From the NCBI GenBank assembly GCA_001247695.2, contig LGRX02024627.1, positions 43,037 through 107,036 of the forward strand: a DNA stretch of 64,000 nucleotides, written 5' to 3'. This document shows, piece by piece, positions 32,445 through 41,712 of this stretch. Numbering within the stretch: the first letter of the stretch is position 1; each line of letters begins with the position of its first letter. The DNA is from Cymbomonas tetramitiformis. Lineage: Eukaryota; Chlorophyta; Pyramimonadophyceae; Pyramimonadales; Pyramimonadaceae. The notes under the pieces are model-generated. The model saw only the letters and a list, made by a program, of their open reading frames with translations, made no database searches and had not been told where the DNA came from. The translations under genes and the position numbers were made by a program.

Positions 32445-33615
32445 GTTCACCAGGCCTCGGTAAGCTACCATTCTTCTCGTAGTCAGCCACCCTCTTGAGA
32501 ATTGCCGCCTTGGTAGTCGGTGAAGCCTTCTTGAAGAACGCCTCCCGCTTCTCAACGTTCTTGATGAAACAGTCCTTAGCAGAGTGCCCACGCCTGTGAC
32601 AGACAGGGCACGGGACTTTGACAGCAGCCTCAGATTCAGAATTGTCGCCGGTGTGGTTCACTGCGAGGGCACAGCGCGTCACAGCAGCACGCAGGGCGAG
32701 TATGGTGTCGTAGTGAGATGTGACTTGGTCCGACAGCACACTCGCGGTCGGCAGGGTCTCAGACATGAATTTGGCCTTGAGGAGCATATAGTCGGGGTGC
32801 AGTTGCACAATAGCCATGGCAGAAAATATGGTCTCAACCGTCTCCATACACAGAGGCTTGCCAGAAGGAGTAACGCGCGCGTTCGCGGAGTACTCGCGTA
32901 TACGCCGAAGAGTCTCCTTCGACTCCAAAAACGTTGAGAGAGGAGGGGCAAGTCTCGAGAGTTGATTCGGTAGCGACAGCAGCTTATCCACTTGGGTGAT
33001 GAAGTAGACGACGCTGGTGTTGCGCCGCAATTTGGATAGCTCAAGCCAAGCTCCGTGACCGTCAGAATGTTGTTCGTAGCTGCGAACGACAGCGTTCGCA
33101 GTGCCAGTGGTAACACGGCAGAGGAAGTCATAAAACAGTTGATTTGCTTCCTCAAGATAGAGTTCATCCCCCCTCACCATATGGAGCGGAGTAGATGCCG
33201 AAAGCAGTAGCGCAAGAGAAGGGTGGCGCAACGAAGGCTTAATTCTCGCACAAAACTCGTCCCAAATTCCTTCCTGGTCAGATACCTTGCCAGAAAAGTA
33301 CGAGTCCGCGGAAAGCCCCTTGGTCATATGAGAAAGACCTGGTAAAGGACGTCGCCCACCAGCGGGCGACGAAGTGAGATGTTTGTCCTCAGGGACAGGA
33401 GTGGCGCTGAGACCTGGGTGATTAAGGCTACGCATATCGTAGAGCTGAGCACTCAAACCTTTCACCATATCCGTAAGCGCCGAGATTTGCTCCTGCTGAC
33501 TACTCAGCGCAACATCTCGCAAAGACGACTCGCCAGGCTTCTCTTCATATTCTGGCGCGCCACCAGGAGGTGGCGGTGTCGCAGCTTGGCTATGGCTCTT
33601 ACTCCCTTTGACCAT
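32440..33615 (-). CDS. Copia-like Gag, upstream part (interrupted)
   Basis: A 391-codon frame starts at ATG 33615. It has a Gln/Ser/Pro-rich N-terminus (SQQEQISALTDMVKGLSAQL), a capsid-like helical region (YFSGKVSDQEGIWDEFCARI ... LHMVRGDELYLEEANQLF), and a CCHC zinc knuckle CPVCHRRGHSAKDC (CX2CX4HX4C) near residue 345. It ends at a stop supplied by the transposon at 32440. Skipping the transposon and one target copy lets the frame run on to 29806. Overall design matches the left-edge element (1-2344), but the two are clearly diverged. Confidence 0.88.
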   Translation of the reverse strand: MVKGSKSHSQAATPPPPGGAPEYEEKPGESSLRDVALSSQQEQISALTDMVKGLSAQLYDMRSLNHPGLSATPVPEDKHLTSSPAGGRRPLPGLSHMTKGLSADSYFSGKVSDQEGIWDEFCARIKPSLRHPSLALLLSASTPLHMVRGDELYLEEANQLFYDFLCRVTTGTANAVVRSYEQHSDGHGAWLELSKLRRNTSVVYFITQVDKLLSLPNQLSRLAPPLSTFLESKETLRRIREYSANARVTPSGKPLCMETVETIFSAMAIVQLHPDYMLLKAKFMSETLPTASVLSDQVTSHYDTILALRAAVTRCALAVNHTGDNSESEAAVKVPCPVCHRRGHSAKDCFIKNVEKREAFFKKASPTTKAAILKRVADYEKNGSLPRPGER

Positions 33616-33698
33616 AGTGAATTCTCTTACGCGCAGCGGAAAATTTGCGTGATAAACAAAAATGGATCCTCACTTACAATGTAAGTGGGCCCATAACC

Positions 33699-34106
33699 TT
33701 TTGGAATTCAGTACAGGGTTATTTGCAAAATGCGAGCGTAAACTTTCATTGTCAAAAGATATACCAGTTCGCAGCTTGAAAAGCCACGAATGTTATCGCC
33801 CAATCATTACTGATTGGCCAGTCTAAGTGAAAGTTCACTAATTAGTATGACGTGCCACTGTCGAGTTCATAACGACTGCAGTGACACGTCTGCGATGGGC
33901 CGGTAAATTATTACACACTGTGTCTTTCCGATGGTCATTATATGATCCAACGGCCACGATTAGTTCAGCAGATCTAGATCTAGATCTAAGGGTTTCATAG
34001 GGTTTCTTCAGGGTTCCTTCAGGGTTTGAGCATCCTGACTGCTGTGCAAGGCCTAGACAGTCATGCTTTACATCAAACTGATCAGCAGACACTGCAGATT
34101 CCAACA
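33699..34106 (-). repeat. 5' LTR of the complete copia-like element
   Basis: 408 bp; on the minus strand starts TGTTGGAATCTGC. It contains the GATCTAGATCTAGATC block and AGGGTTTC repeats shared with the other two LTRs of the window. Confidence 0.92.
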
Positions 34107-34111
34107 GATAG

Positions 34112-35040
34112 CATACCCAGGCACCTGATGGGAACAAGATTTGTGTGGACGACTAAGGCTCTCCCACATTGCCATCCTTTACCATACCCCTCACTCTATC
34201 TAGCCCACCACCGACCTTACCTTTATTAGGGTGCCCGATGTGCGTGTGTGTTTCTCAACACCCTATTGAGCCCTGCCTGGAATCCTCCGTCCGGGGTATG
34301 TAATTACAACTTCTGTGGTTATGCTATGTTGATTGCCAATAAGTTATGGATGGATAATCATGTAGACCTCCGGCCAAAAACGTGTTCTGCCACTGATCTA
34401 CTATATATCCGCAAGATGGTTTCCCTGAGCGGCACTGGATCCCGGCTTGAGACTTGCTCCACAAGCGGCCCCTTTTGCTTGGGCTATCACAACATAGTAG
34501 TGTCAGATTCTGATTTGCCGTTTCGTTTCGTTCATCGACGACTTGGTAGCGCTTTATTTTACTACGCACACGCACTTGAATTGATTGTCTGTTTTCTTCT
34601 TCTTCAAACGAATATCGGGCTCACAGCACTTTTACTAAGTGCTGTGACTTCCGACGACTCAGTGGTAAGTCCAGCCGACCCCCACACCAAAACCACATTG
34701 GCTGATAGTAGGGTCCAAGCACACCCAAGCTATGCCCACATACAGTTGGGCCAGGTGCACCCACGAAAATTGGCTCTCGCGCCATCATGCATGCGACAAT
34801 GTATATATCGTGATCGATTGTGCCACTTCAGCAATTTTCATTTCTACAGAAGTAAGTACCATATATATCTTGATATTGCACTACTCATCAATTGTATGTG
34901 GAAATTCGATTTGGCTGTGGCTAAGAGATATAGATGAACTCTATCAGTATGTAGTCGGGGGGGCGGAGTATCTAGATACTCCGCAACGACTTCGGGAGGC
35001 ATACGGAGTAGGTTAAGAGCAGCAGGTAGTGTAGGCGAAC
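34112..35040. other. Intron-like; no supported gene
   Basis: A GTG-started plus-strand frame of 229 codons (34248-34937) shows no domain. A perfect palindrome, CGGAGTATCTAGATACTCCG, lies at 34963-34982, just downstream of the signal-peptide exon on the minus strand. Confidence 0.4.
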
Positions 35041-35101
35041 CTGCGGCACTGTAAACGAAGCAAACAGCAACGACCAATGCTATTCCAATCCATCTTTCCA
35101 T
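35041..35101 (-). CDS. Signal-peptide first exon (ends in phase 1)
   Basis: From ATG 35101 the frame reads MERWIGIALVVAVCFVYSAA, a textbook signal peptide: one basic residue, a hydrophobic core and small residues before a likely cleavage site. A donor after GCCGCAG (gttcgcc) at 35040 leaves phase 1, matching all the module exons further left. A second donor (gtatgcc), also phase 1, lies about 40 bp downstream, so the exon may extend to near 35002. An in-frame ATG at 35134 would add 11 residues. It is the best candidate for the start of the mosaic secreted protein; the copia-like element would then lie in intron 1. Confidence 0.55.
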
Positions 35102-35800
35102 TTTGCTGCCTGCATAAATGAATACAAAGAACATAATCCCGCCCGTCCCTTCATTTCTTCTGTGGAAGACGGACTGACTGGCGCAGCAGGTTGCTCCTTT
35201 ACGACAGCCTGGGACCGGCTGGATCGCTAGGGTTCCTTGGCTGCGTCTTCAACATCAGCAGCGGCCTTTTTCCCTGTGCGCGTATCTCTGACGTAGATCT
35301 GACACTACTAGTCATCTAAACTATGTGTGAATCAGTAGAAGAACTAATAAAAGTGAAAAGTAAAAGTGAACAATAGTATGATGCGAATAACGTTTTGAAA
35401 ATGCAGTGTGCCAAGATCAGCACAGTGAAATCCTAACATACAGGCGTTCCCGTGAAGTTCTTTTTGTGAATGCGAATTGCAAAAGAAACAACGGTGTTGT
35501 AGATAGGTGGCCTCAAACGATCCATTACATATTACATTGTGCCATTGCCGAGTTTTCATTAATGAACGTTCACATGTCGCATGTCACGTTGAGTTTTTGA
35601 GTTGATGAGCCAAACCTCTGAAATTTCTCTACACTCCAATTTAAGCATATATATCAGATATGATAGATATTCACTGGCCAGCGACTTGTAGATAGCTGGT
35701 GTTCTAGTCAACTGGATAGGAATCAGGGTCCTTTTAAATGTGTGTCCGTTTCGCGGTCGGTAATAATGACTTCTGGGGGGATGGAATAAACACATACCAA
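35102..35800. other. Upstream flank, no gene seen
   Basis: AT-rich, with only short frames. It may hold the promoter of the signal-peptide exon on the minus strand; no TATA box could be picked out with confidence. Confidence 0.35.
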
Positions 35801-35824
35801 TACAATGAGTGCTGGTGCACCTAT

Positions 35825-36298
35825 TAGATGGTGCACCCATGTTTGTGCCAGAATCTGACGGTTTTGGCCAACCCTACCCCAGTTAGGGTTCCGCGCGATT
35901 CGGAAGTCAACAGTCGGAAACAAGCTGCGATTTTTTGCAGCGATTTAAAAAACCTCTCGCGTAAGGACCCCAGCGAAAAAAAAAATGGCATTCGACATCG
36001 CATGACCGAGCTATTCACTGTGCCCACTGGTAACGCAACCGTCAGATTTGATGTCAATCCGTTACCAGTGGGCACACGCTGGCAAGGCATCCAAATGGCA
36101 GATTGAAGTGGTGGCATTAAAGCCGCGTATAGTATTGACAGATTTTTAAATCCTTGGCTTTACAGAACTTGATTATCTGTAAAACGCTTCCAACTACAAC
36201 CTTTTCCCTACAAGCTATATTGCATGAAATTCAAGTTTGTATAGATACAAAGTGAGGCGCGTGGCCACCCACTGGCACAAACATGGGTGCACCATCTT
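35825..36298. mobile_element. 474-bp MITE with AGATGGTGCACCCATGTTTG termini
   Basis: The ends are a 26-bp near-perfect inverted repeat, AGATGGTGCACCCATGTTTG and onward to TGCCAG. CTAT is duplicated at 35821-35824 and 36299-36302. The unoccupied site survives as an inverted copy at 36448-36472 (GGTGCACCTATGTTG on the minus strand). The interior has a second inverted pair (GTGCCCACTGGTAAC ... GTTACCAGTGGGCAC) at 36020-36075 and no ORF. Confidence 0.85.
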
Positions 36299-36336
36299 CT
36301 ATGTTGTTGACAGAACATGTCGTTTCTGGTCAAGCT

Positions 36337-36741
36337 CTAACTCCGAAGGTTTGGGTTTGGGTCGACTGGAACGTCAACCGACACCGCACTTTTACCAGAA
36401 AGTGGTGATTTCACACACTTTATAGCTCGCATACAATGGCCAACACCGTCAACAACATAGGTGCACCAGCACATGAGACCAGGTTGCTTGGCATTTTGCA
36501 CGAATGCAGCAGGCATGCAGTAGTCACATATTGACTTTCCAAATAACACCAAAAGGACGCGCGACTTAGCCGGCTCGACGGTGATAGGGATGTCACCATC
36601 TGCGTCCACGAAACTATAATTTGCCACTACAGACAATTTCGGAACTTCACCAGCGGTGGAGCCAGAGTCCCCAGCACTGAGGCCCTCACCAGTACGGAGA
36701 AATAGGTTAGCCGTGCCCATGCTGCGAACACGCGGTCGCAA
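36337..36741 (-). CDS. Uncharacterised ORF, about 127 codons from ATG
   Basis: First ATG near 36720 (MGTANLFLRTGEGLSAGDSG); upstream codons are also open. The product contains a compositionally normal stretch (VVANYSFVDADGDIPITVEP, SRVLLVLFGKSICDYCMPAA), three CxxC or CxC pairs, and ends soon after. The upstream overlapping frame (36627-36890) could be a second exon. No family recognised. Part of it is duplicated in inverted orientation around the neighbouring MITE. It may be a gene fragment or an element relic. Confidence 0.3.
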   Translation of the reverse strand: MRPRVRSMGTANLFLRTGEGLSAGDSGSTAGEVPKLSVVANYSFVDADGDIPITVEPAKSRVLLVLFGKSICDYCMPAAFVQNAKQPGLMCWCTYVVDGVGHCMRAIKCVKSPLSGKSAVSVDVPVDPNPNLRS

Positions 36742-36899
36742 GCTTCTCCAGCTCGTGATGAGAGCGCGGCGCTCACTGATCCTTGAATGGTATTCAGAGA
36801 ATGGTATTCAGGTATTTCAGACGTCCACTTAGACGCGAGACTCGTAAGAGTATCAATGAAGCTGACATCGAAGCAGACGGCCAGGCTCACCTACGATAT

Positions 36900-37930
36900 C
36901 ATCCGTAGGAAAAAAATAAAATAGAACACACCATTGAAAAGGCCGGGGGGCTTCATGGAACCCTACTACACGCCTCCCTACAGGGATATCTCTTTCTCTC
37001 GTTGTTCTCGTTCTTTCTTGTTTTTTGTTGTTCTTTTTCAGTGAGTTTCGAATCCGACCTCATCTTTCCAGCGCTCGATCGAACCTGGCGGCGCCACGGA
37101 CTTGAGGGTGAACAGTGATGTGGGCCGAACTCGATGAGATTTGCTGAAAGTCTGGATCGAACCTGGCAGCGGTCTGAGTAGACAGTTGACTTCTAAGACG
37201 ATTTGACCAGAAATCGGTGGAAATTGGGGTTACGAGCTACCTCGTTATGTTACGGAAGCGACTGCGACCTGGAGGTACACGGTAGTATACCTGAACCCAA
37301 CCCGTGGCAGTTTGGCTTGGGCAGTTATCTCAAAACTGGTAATGCCTTTGATATCGGAATATTATGATGTTACGCTCATAACTGAGGCCTTTAACAGAAC
37401 TCCAATGTGGTTACGCTCGATCCGATACGAAATTTTAATGCGCAACCTTTTTGAAGGCGCAATTAACACCGGTTTCCACACTTACTTCAAATCTATCACA
37501 ACAGTGTTCAGCATGTTGTTGCGGTAAATTAAGCGAGTTATGCGTTAGTAGCAAGGCAAGCTGACCTGCATGATACGAATTTACTTTGCACATTTTGATG
37601 AGTTGACTTATCATCGATGCGGAGTAAGTAGAGAAACAAAATCTTCTTAGTCTGGATGTACCAAGTGTAGCCGCTCCTATAAATGCTGCTGCGCTACGCG
37701 AAACTCTGCTCAAAATGATGGGGTGCAGTCAATGACAGTTGACCTGAACCAAACCAAAACCAAACCAAACCCAAATTGCAAAAACGAGATGGGAAGCGAT
37801 GAATATATATATAAAAGGTAATGGGGGGAAATAATACGGTTTGTATAAATTATACAAATTGTAATCGCACCGAAGGTGCATCTATTCCTCTCGTCCAAAT
37901 GGAAAAAGAAAAAAGAAAAAAGAAAAAAAG
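36900..37930. other. No supported gene
   Basis: Contains a short direct repeat (GATCGAACCTGGC at 37077 and 37151), a CCAAACC tract near 37745-37770, and A-rich sequence leading into the mariner-like element. A plus-strand frame at 37312-37527 has no domain. Confidence 0.35.
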
Positions 37931-37999
37931 CACACTACAGTACAGTAAGTCCTATAATAATAATTCGAGTCGCCGACCTCGAGTATTATTATAAGGCTT

Positions 38000-38640
38000 A
38001 TATCATTATAGGACTTACTAAGCCCTATAATAATAATTATTATTATAAGCCCTTATAATAATAATTATTATTATAAGCCTTATAATAATTATTATTATAA
38101 GCCCTTATAATAATAGTTACTATTATAAGCCTTATAATAATAATTATTATTATAAGCCCTTATAATAATAGTTATTATTATAGGGCCTATAATAATAACT
38201 ATTATTATAAGCCCCGAGCGCTTTCTGCGTAGGGAGGTGGCCATTATCGTGATCCATTCGATGATCGTGACTCGCCGCTTATCGGTTAGCTTTTGACGCT
38301 TCGTACCTCTCGCTATCACAGTGCCCACCTTCCTTTCCCTTGTTTTAGGTGCAGGCGCCGACATGGTTGAACTGAAGTGAGAAATGACGGGGTGGTCTCA
38401 GACACGTTTTTCTGCCATGGGCATGATGGATAGCCCGGAATAATATATTATTATTATAGGCCTTAATAAGGCCTTAATATTATATTATTATAAGTCTTAT
38501 AATAATAATTATTATTATAAGCCCTTATAATAATATTATCATTATAAGTCTTATAATATATTATTATTATAGCTATAATAATTATTATTATAAGGCTGAC
38601 TTTGGTGGTCTCGACGGGTATTATTATAGCTTATATTATT
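38000..38640. repeat. TAA/TTA-rich inverted microsatellite blocks
   Basis: Repeats of CTTATAATAATAATTATTATTATAAG in two blocks (38000-38215 and 38440-38640), each self-complementary. Strong cruciform or hairpin potential; likely a place of replication slippage and assembly error. Confidence 0.85.
38216..38364 (-). pseudogene. Relic of transposase N-terminus inside the mariner-like element
   Basis: From ATG 38364 about 50 codons read MSAPAPKTRERKVGT, then RQKLTDKRRVTIIEWI and LRRKRSG before running into the TAA repeat. The basic lead and LTDKRRxxIIEWI helix resemble the helix-turn-helix start of pogo/CENP-B-type transposases. No DDE catalytic domain remains. Confidence 0.45.
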
Positions 38641-38675
38641 ATAGGACTTATTATTATAGGACTTACTGTACTGTA

Positions 38676-39495
38676 TTGGGTTTGGGTACATTCGAGCCCA
38701 AACCCAATAAATCTGCCAAGGAAATAAACTGGTTGTTTCGCCAACAATGTATCTCACTCCTTGTGCTTTAGGGAACTTGAAGATATATATCTCGGCAAAA
38801 TATCAGCGTAGTTTCGTTTGCTAGGAAGCACGGGAAGACCTTGACTGTTTGGCACTTGTTGGTTTGGGTACATGAAAACCCAAACCCAAAAAGCTCTTTG
38901 TCATGAAGTGACCTTCTCGTGCATACTTGACGACAATCCTTGCGCGCAAGATGGTGAACTAACATTACTCTCAGCAAATTTAGTGCAAAGTTTCGTGCGC
39001 TAACACAGAGGACTTCGATGTGGTTGGGTTCGAACCCAAGCAAGGTTGGCATGCTCAACCTTGACTTCCACACCCCAAGAGGTCGCGATGACGCCATAAA
39101 CCCAAAAAGATAATTCAGTCTCTAACTTATCACACCTCGATGCTCCTCAAACTTTGTATGCATATTCAAAGTGAGTTGAATAAAACGTGAGAACAAGGTG
39201 GGTCCGATGTGGTTGGGTGTGATCCCAAGCTAGGTTGCCCTAGACTTCCACACCACAAGAAAGCGCGCCCCTCCTCGCCATCGGAAAACCTGCGACACAA
39301 GCTGCACAAAATGAGTATCGTGAGTTGGCACATATGCATAAGTAAACTGAAAAATAGAAGCAGCCAAACACTTCCGAAATCCCTGCGCATAACACAACAG
39401 CCACGACATCGTTCCGCCCATGAGGCGAAGCGAAGGACCGTTGAGAAAATTATGAGCAGTAAATGCTGGTGCGCAGCTCTTTATCCTTGAGCTAG
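38676..39495. repeat. Diverged relatives of the Mutator-like element arms
   Basis: 39000-39490 aligns with the right arm of the 41713-43360 element (GATGTGGTTGGGTT, CAAGCTAGGTTGCCCTAGAC, CTTCCACACC..CAAGA, GCGCCCCTCCTCG). 38860-38900 and 38685-38710 carry the same GGTTTGGGTACAT..AACCCAAA motif. Much more diverged than the two arms are from each other, so an older copy of the same family. Confidence 0.75.
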
Positions 39496-39681
39496 TCAAC
39501 GCCAACGGCAATCGTATCCGCGATATCGATGGAAGATAAATTGATGATGATTTAATAATCCTGGAAATTAAATTCACGATGACACGCGAGACGATGCGAG
39601 ACGATATGACCGTCACGCTGGTTCAGAATTTTTCCGGGATTGAGACGGAAACGACGTGTGAATTCCCGTATAACCCTTCCC

Positions 39682-39826
39682 TTATTATAATGAAACTCGT
39701 CTCTATAATTTCGTTGCTCGTTGCACGAGCGATCGGTCTGTGTTGTGTACCAGATGTGGTATATTTAAATACGGCAATACCTGACCAAATGTCGCTCCAC
39801 CTCCTCCTCCTTTATTATATTTATGA
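39682..39826 (+). repeat. 132-bp repeat unit (copy 1)
   Basis: Starts ATAATGAAACTCGTCTCTAT and ends CCACCTCCTCCTCCTTTATT. Further copies at 41498-41631 and 41632-41712 (continued at 43361-43428 after the nested element), with a short 5' fragment near 43955. Each copy encodes the same MKLVSIISLLVARAIGL start, but the frame is short and its conservation simply reflects recent duplication. Confidence 0.85.
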
Positions 39827-39954
39827 CACATCGAGTTTGGACCAATGAAAACGTGCCACGCAGGCAGTAATTCTGAGCTATATTATTGATGAAATGCTGA
39901 TGTGGAAGTAAGGCGGCCACGTGTTCAGAACTGGATTGGTCAAGTGCATTGACG

Positions 39955-40065
39955 TGTTCCCAATGTTCGGAAGATTTCATTGAATATTGGTGCTGATCAG
40001 CACCAATATTCAGAATATTGGGGCCATACAGCCCCAATATTCAAATGAAATATTCCGAAATTGGG
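39955..40065. repeat. Nested AATATTGG hairpins
   Basis: GAATATTGGTGCTGATCAGCACCAATATTC is a perfect palindrome. It is followed at once by GAATATTGGGGC CATACA GCCCCAATATTC, and both sit within an ATTTCATT/AATGAAAT pair. Probably the remains of a small foldback element. Confidence 0.8.
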
Positions 40066-41150
40066 AAAATGCCAATGCCCTGTGACCCAGCCCTGAACAC
40101 GTGGCATTGACGACTTTGACCCGAAATTAGGTCAAAGCCGACAACGCCTGCGAAATGCTGTGCTGTGCTCTGCCTAAAAATGTTCTAATGCGTGTCAGAC
40201 AAATACATTATGCAAACAGAACATACACGGCAAAAGCATGGCCGGGATCTCCGCGGTACGCGGTGATGGGCGAGAAAAACCAAAGCCCCCGGATCCCACA
40301 CAAGACGTCGGAACGAAAACATACAAGATGAAAACAAACGAATGCGATACACACACGTAAGCGAGTGCATACAAAATGCAGCACACCAGTTGAGCAACAA
40401 ACACACTGGGCGCGTGTGTCACAAGGGGGCATACGCGGATGGCACAAGGGGCATATGGCGGGGGGGATCGGGGAATTAGGGAAAATACACAAGTCATCTG
40501 AAAACGTACAGTGACATGAGGGGCACACACACGAAAGTGCATATGAAACTAAAATGGTATGCGAGGATGCAGCGAGGATCTCGTAGGCGAGCGTTGAGCG
40601 TGGAGTCGGTCGAAGATGAACACAAGCGGAAAGGAGTCGAGTAGTTGAAGGTCATCATGCGGTCGAGCACTGATCCTGCATGTAAGCAAAAAGTTAGTCA
40701 TGCATACACATATCGATGCATGCACACTTAACGTCAGTCGCAGAAACATTATGCGCAAAGATATTTATAGCAGGCAGGGTCACAGCAGCAGGGTCACAGC
40801 AGGAGGTGCACGGGAAGATGCAAACAAGAAATGAACGTGAAATTGCATCAGAACTCCCCTTTGGGTTAATTTCGAAGTTCGAAGCATCGATCTTAGAAAT
40901 CCAGCTTTCTAGGCAATGATTGGCAGTATCTTTTTTACTATGACAGACGACTGAAAACTCGAACGACCTTGAAAATCTGTTTTGTGAGTTTCCGATTGGC
41001 TAGTATTTTATAATGTGACTCGTGATTGAAAAGACGATCGACTGCGTTGATGACAGACGATCATCGTAGAGATCCTCACCGTTCGCTTCGCCGTGCGCTG
41101 ACGCGACGGTACAGATCACCGTGCGCTGACGCGCCGGTTACAAAACAGCC
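40066..41150. other. No gene seen
   Basis: Several overlapping minus-strand frames in 40190-40540 reflect a C/A-rich composition; none has a domain. A short repeat CACCGTGCGCTGACGCG occurs twice near 41085-41135. Confidence 0.4.
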
Positions 41151-41159
41151 TGAGGTAGG

Positions 41160-41262
41160 ATAGACTGTGATGACATGTCATGACATTGACATGACATGAC
41201 ATGACAGCGACAGCGACAGCGACAGTCGACAGTCGACAGTCGACACTGATGACACACCGATG
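41160..41262. repeat. Microsatellite cluster (GACAT)n, (GACAGC)n, (AGTCGAC)n
   Basis: Three adjacent simple repeats that grade into each other: GACATGACATGACAT, GACAGCGACAGCGACAG, GTCGACAGTCGACAGTCGAC. Confidence 0.9.
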
Positions 41263-41411
41263 ACGCTGCACTGTAAGCAATATTTGAGCAATATCGCGAG
41301 TTGTGATGACGTGGCAGAGTCGAGAAAGATTGTTGCAAAGCATATTTCATGACGTGGCTCTCACATGATCCCTTCGATTAATCGAGGGCTGATGTGTCAC
41401 AAATATATCAT

Positions 41412-41493
41412 GAAGAGGAGCTAATTAGCCCCAATATCACCTGAGGTCGCTGACGCTCTCTCAGGTGATATTGGGGCTAATTAGCACCTCTTC
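41412..41493. repeat. Long near-perfect hairpin, about 35-bp stem
   Basis: GAAGAGGAGCTAATTAGCCC and onward to CACCTGAG pairs with its reverse complement (CTCAGGTG ... CACCTCTTC), leaving about 14 unpaired bases. Probably a miniature foldback element. Confidence 0.85.
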
Positions 41494-41497
41494 ATAC

Positions 41498-41712
41498 TAT
41501 ATAATGAAACTCGTCTCTATAATTTCGTTGCTAGTTGCACGAGCGATCGGTCTGTATTGTGTACCAGATGTGGTATATTTAAATACGGCAATACCTGACC
41601 AAATGTCGCTCCACCTCCTCCTCCTTTATTATAATGAAACTCGTCTCTATAATTTCGTTGCTAGTTGCACGAGCGATCGGTCTGTATTGTGTACCAGATG
41701 TGGTATATTTAA
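41498..41712 (+). repeat. 132-bp repeat, two tandem copies (second one split)
   Basis: Copy at 41498-41631 is complete. The next starts at 41632 and is broken at TATATTTAA (41704-41712) by the Mutator-like element; it resumes at 43361. The intact copies provide the unoccupied target site. Confidence 0.9.

Larger units (their letters stand above)
28739..34106 (-). mobile_element. Complete copia-like LTR element, internally deleted, with a nested DNA transposon
   Basis: Two LTRs (28739-29148 and 33699-34106) enclose Gag and a protease remnant on the minus strand. A perfect 5-bp target duplication GATAG flanks it (28734-28738 and 34107-34111). RT, RNase H and integrase are missing between the protease and the 3' LTR. 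The primer-binding region next to the 5' LTR reads GGTTATGGGCCCACTTAC. The polypurine tract before the 3' LTR is short (AGAAGGGT). The 30406-32444 transposon interrupts the coding frame. Confidence 0.92.
37938..38673 (-). mobile_element. Tc1/mariner (pogo-like) element with CAGTACAGTAAGTCC termini
   Basis: Perfect inverted termini of at least 26 bp beginning CAGTACAGTAAGTCC, flanked by TA on both sides (37936-37937 and 38674-38675), the standard target of this superfamily. Most of the interior is TAATAATTATTATTA-type sequence in inverted blocks. The middle holds a transposase relic. At 736 bp it is non-autonomous. Confidence 0.88.

Noticed and set aside
34248..34937. 229-codon ORF on the plus strand
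   Set aside because: Starts at GTG, has no recognised domain, and lies in the presumed intron next to the signal-peptide exon; composition looks random.
39682..41712. Conserved small protein MKLVSIISLLVARAIGL
   Set aside because: Conservation is due to recent duplication of the 132-bp DNA repeat; flanking non-coding sequence is equally conserved.
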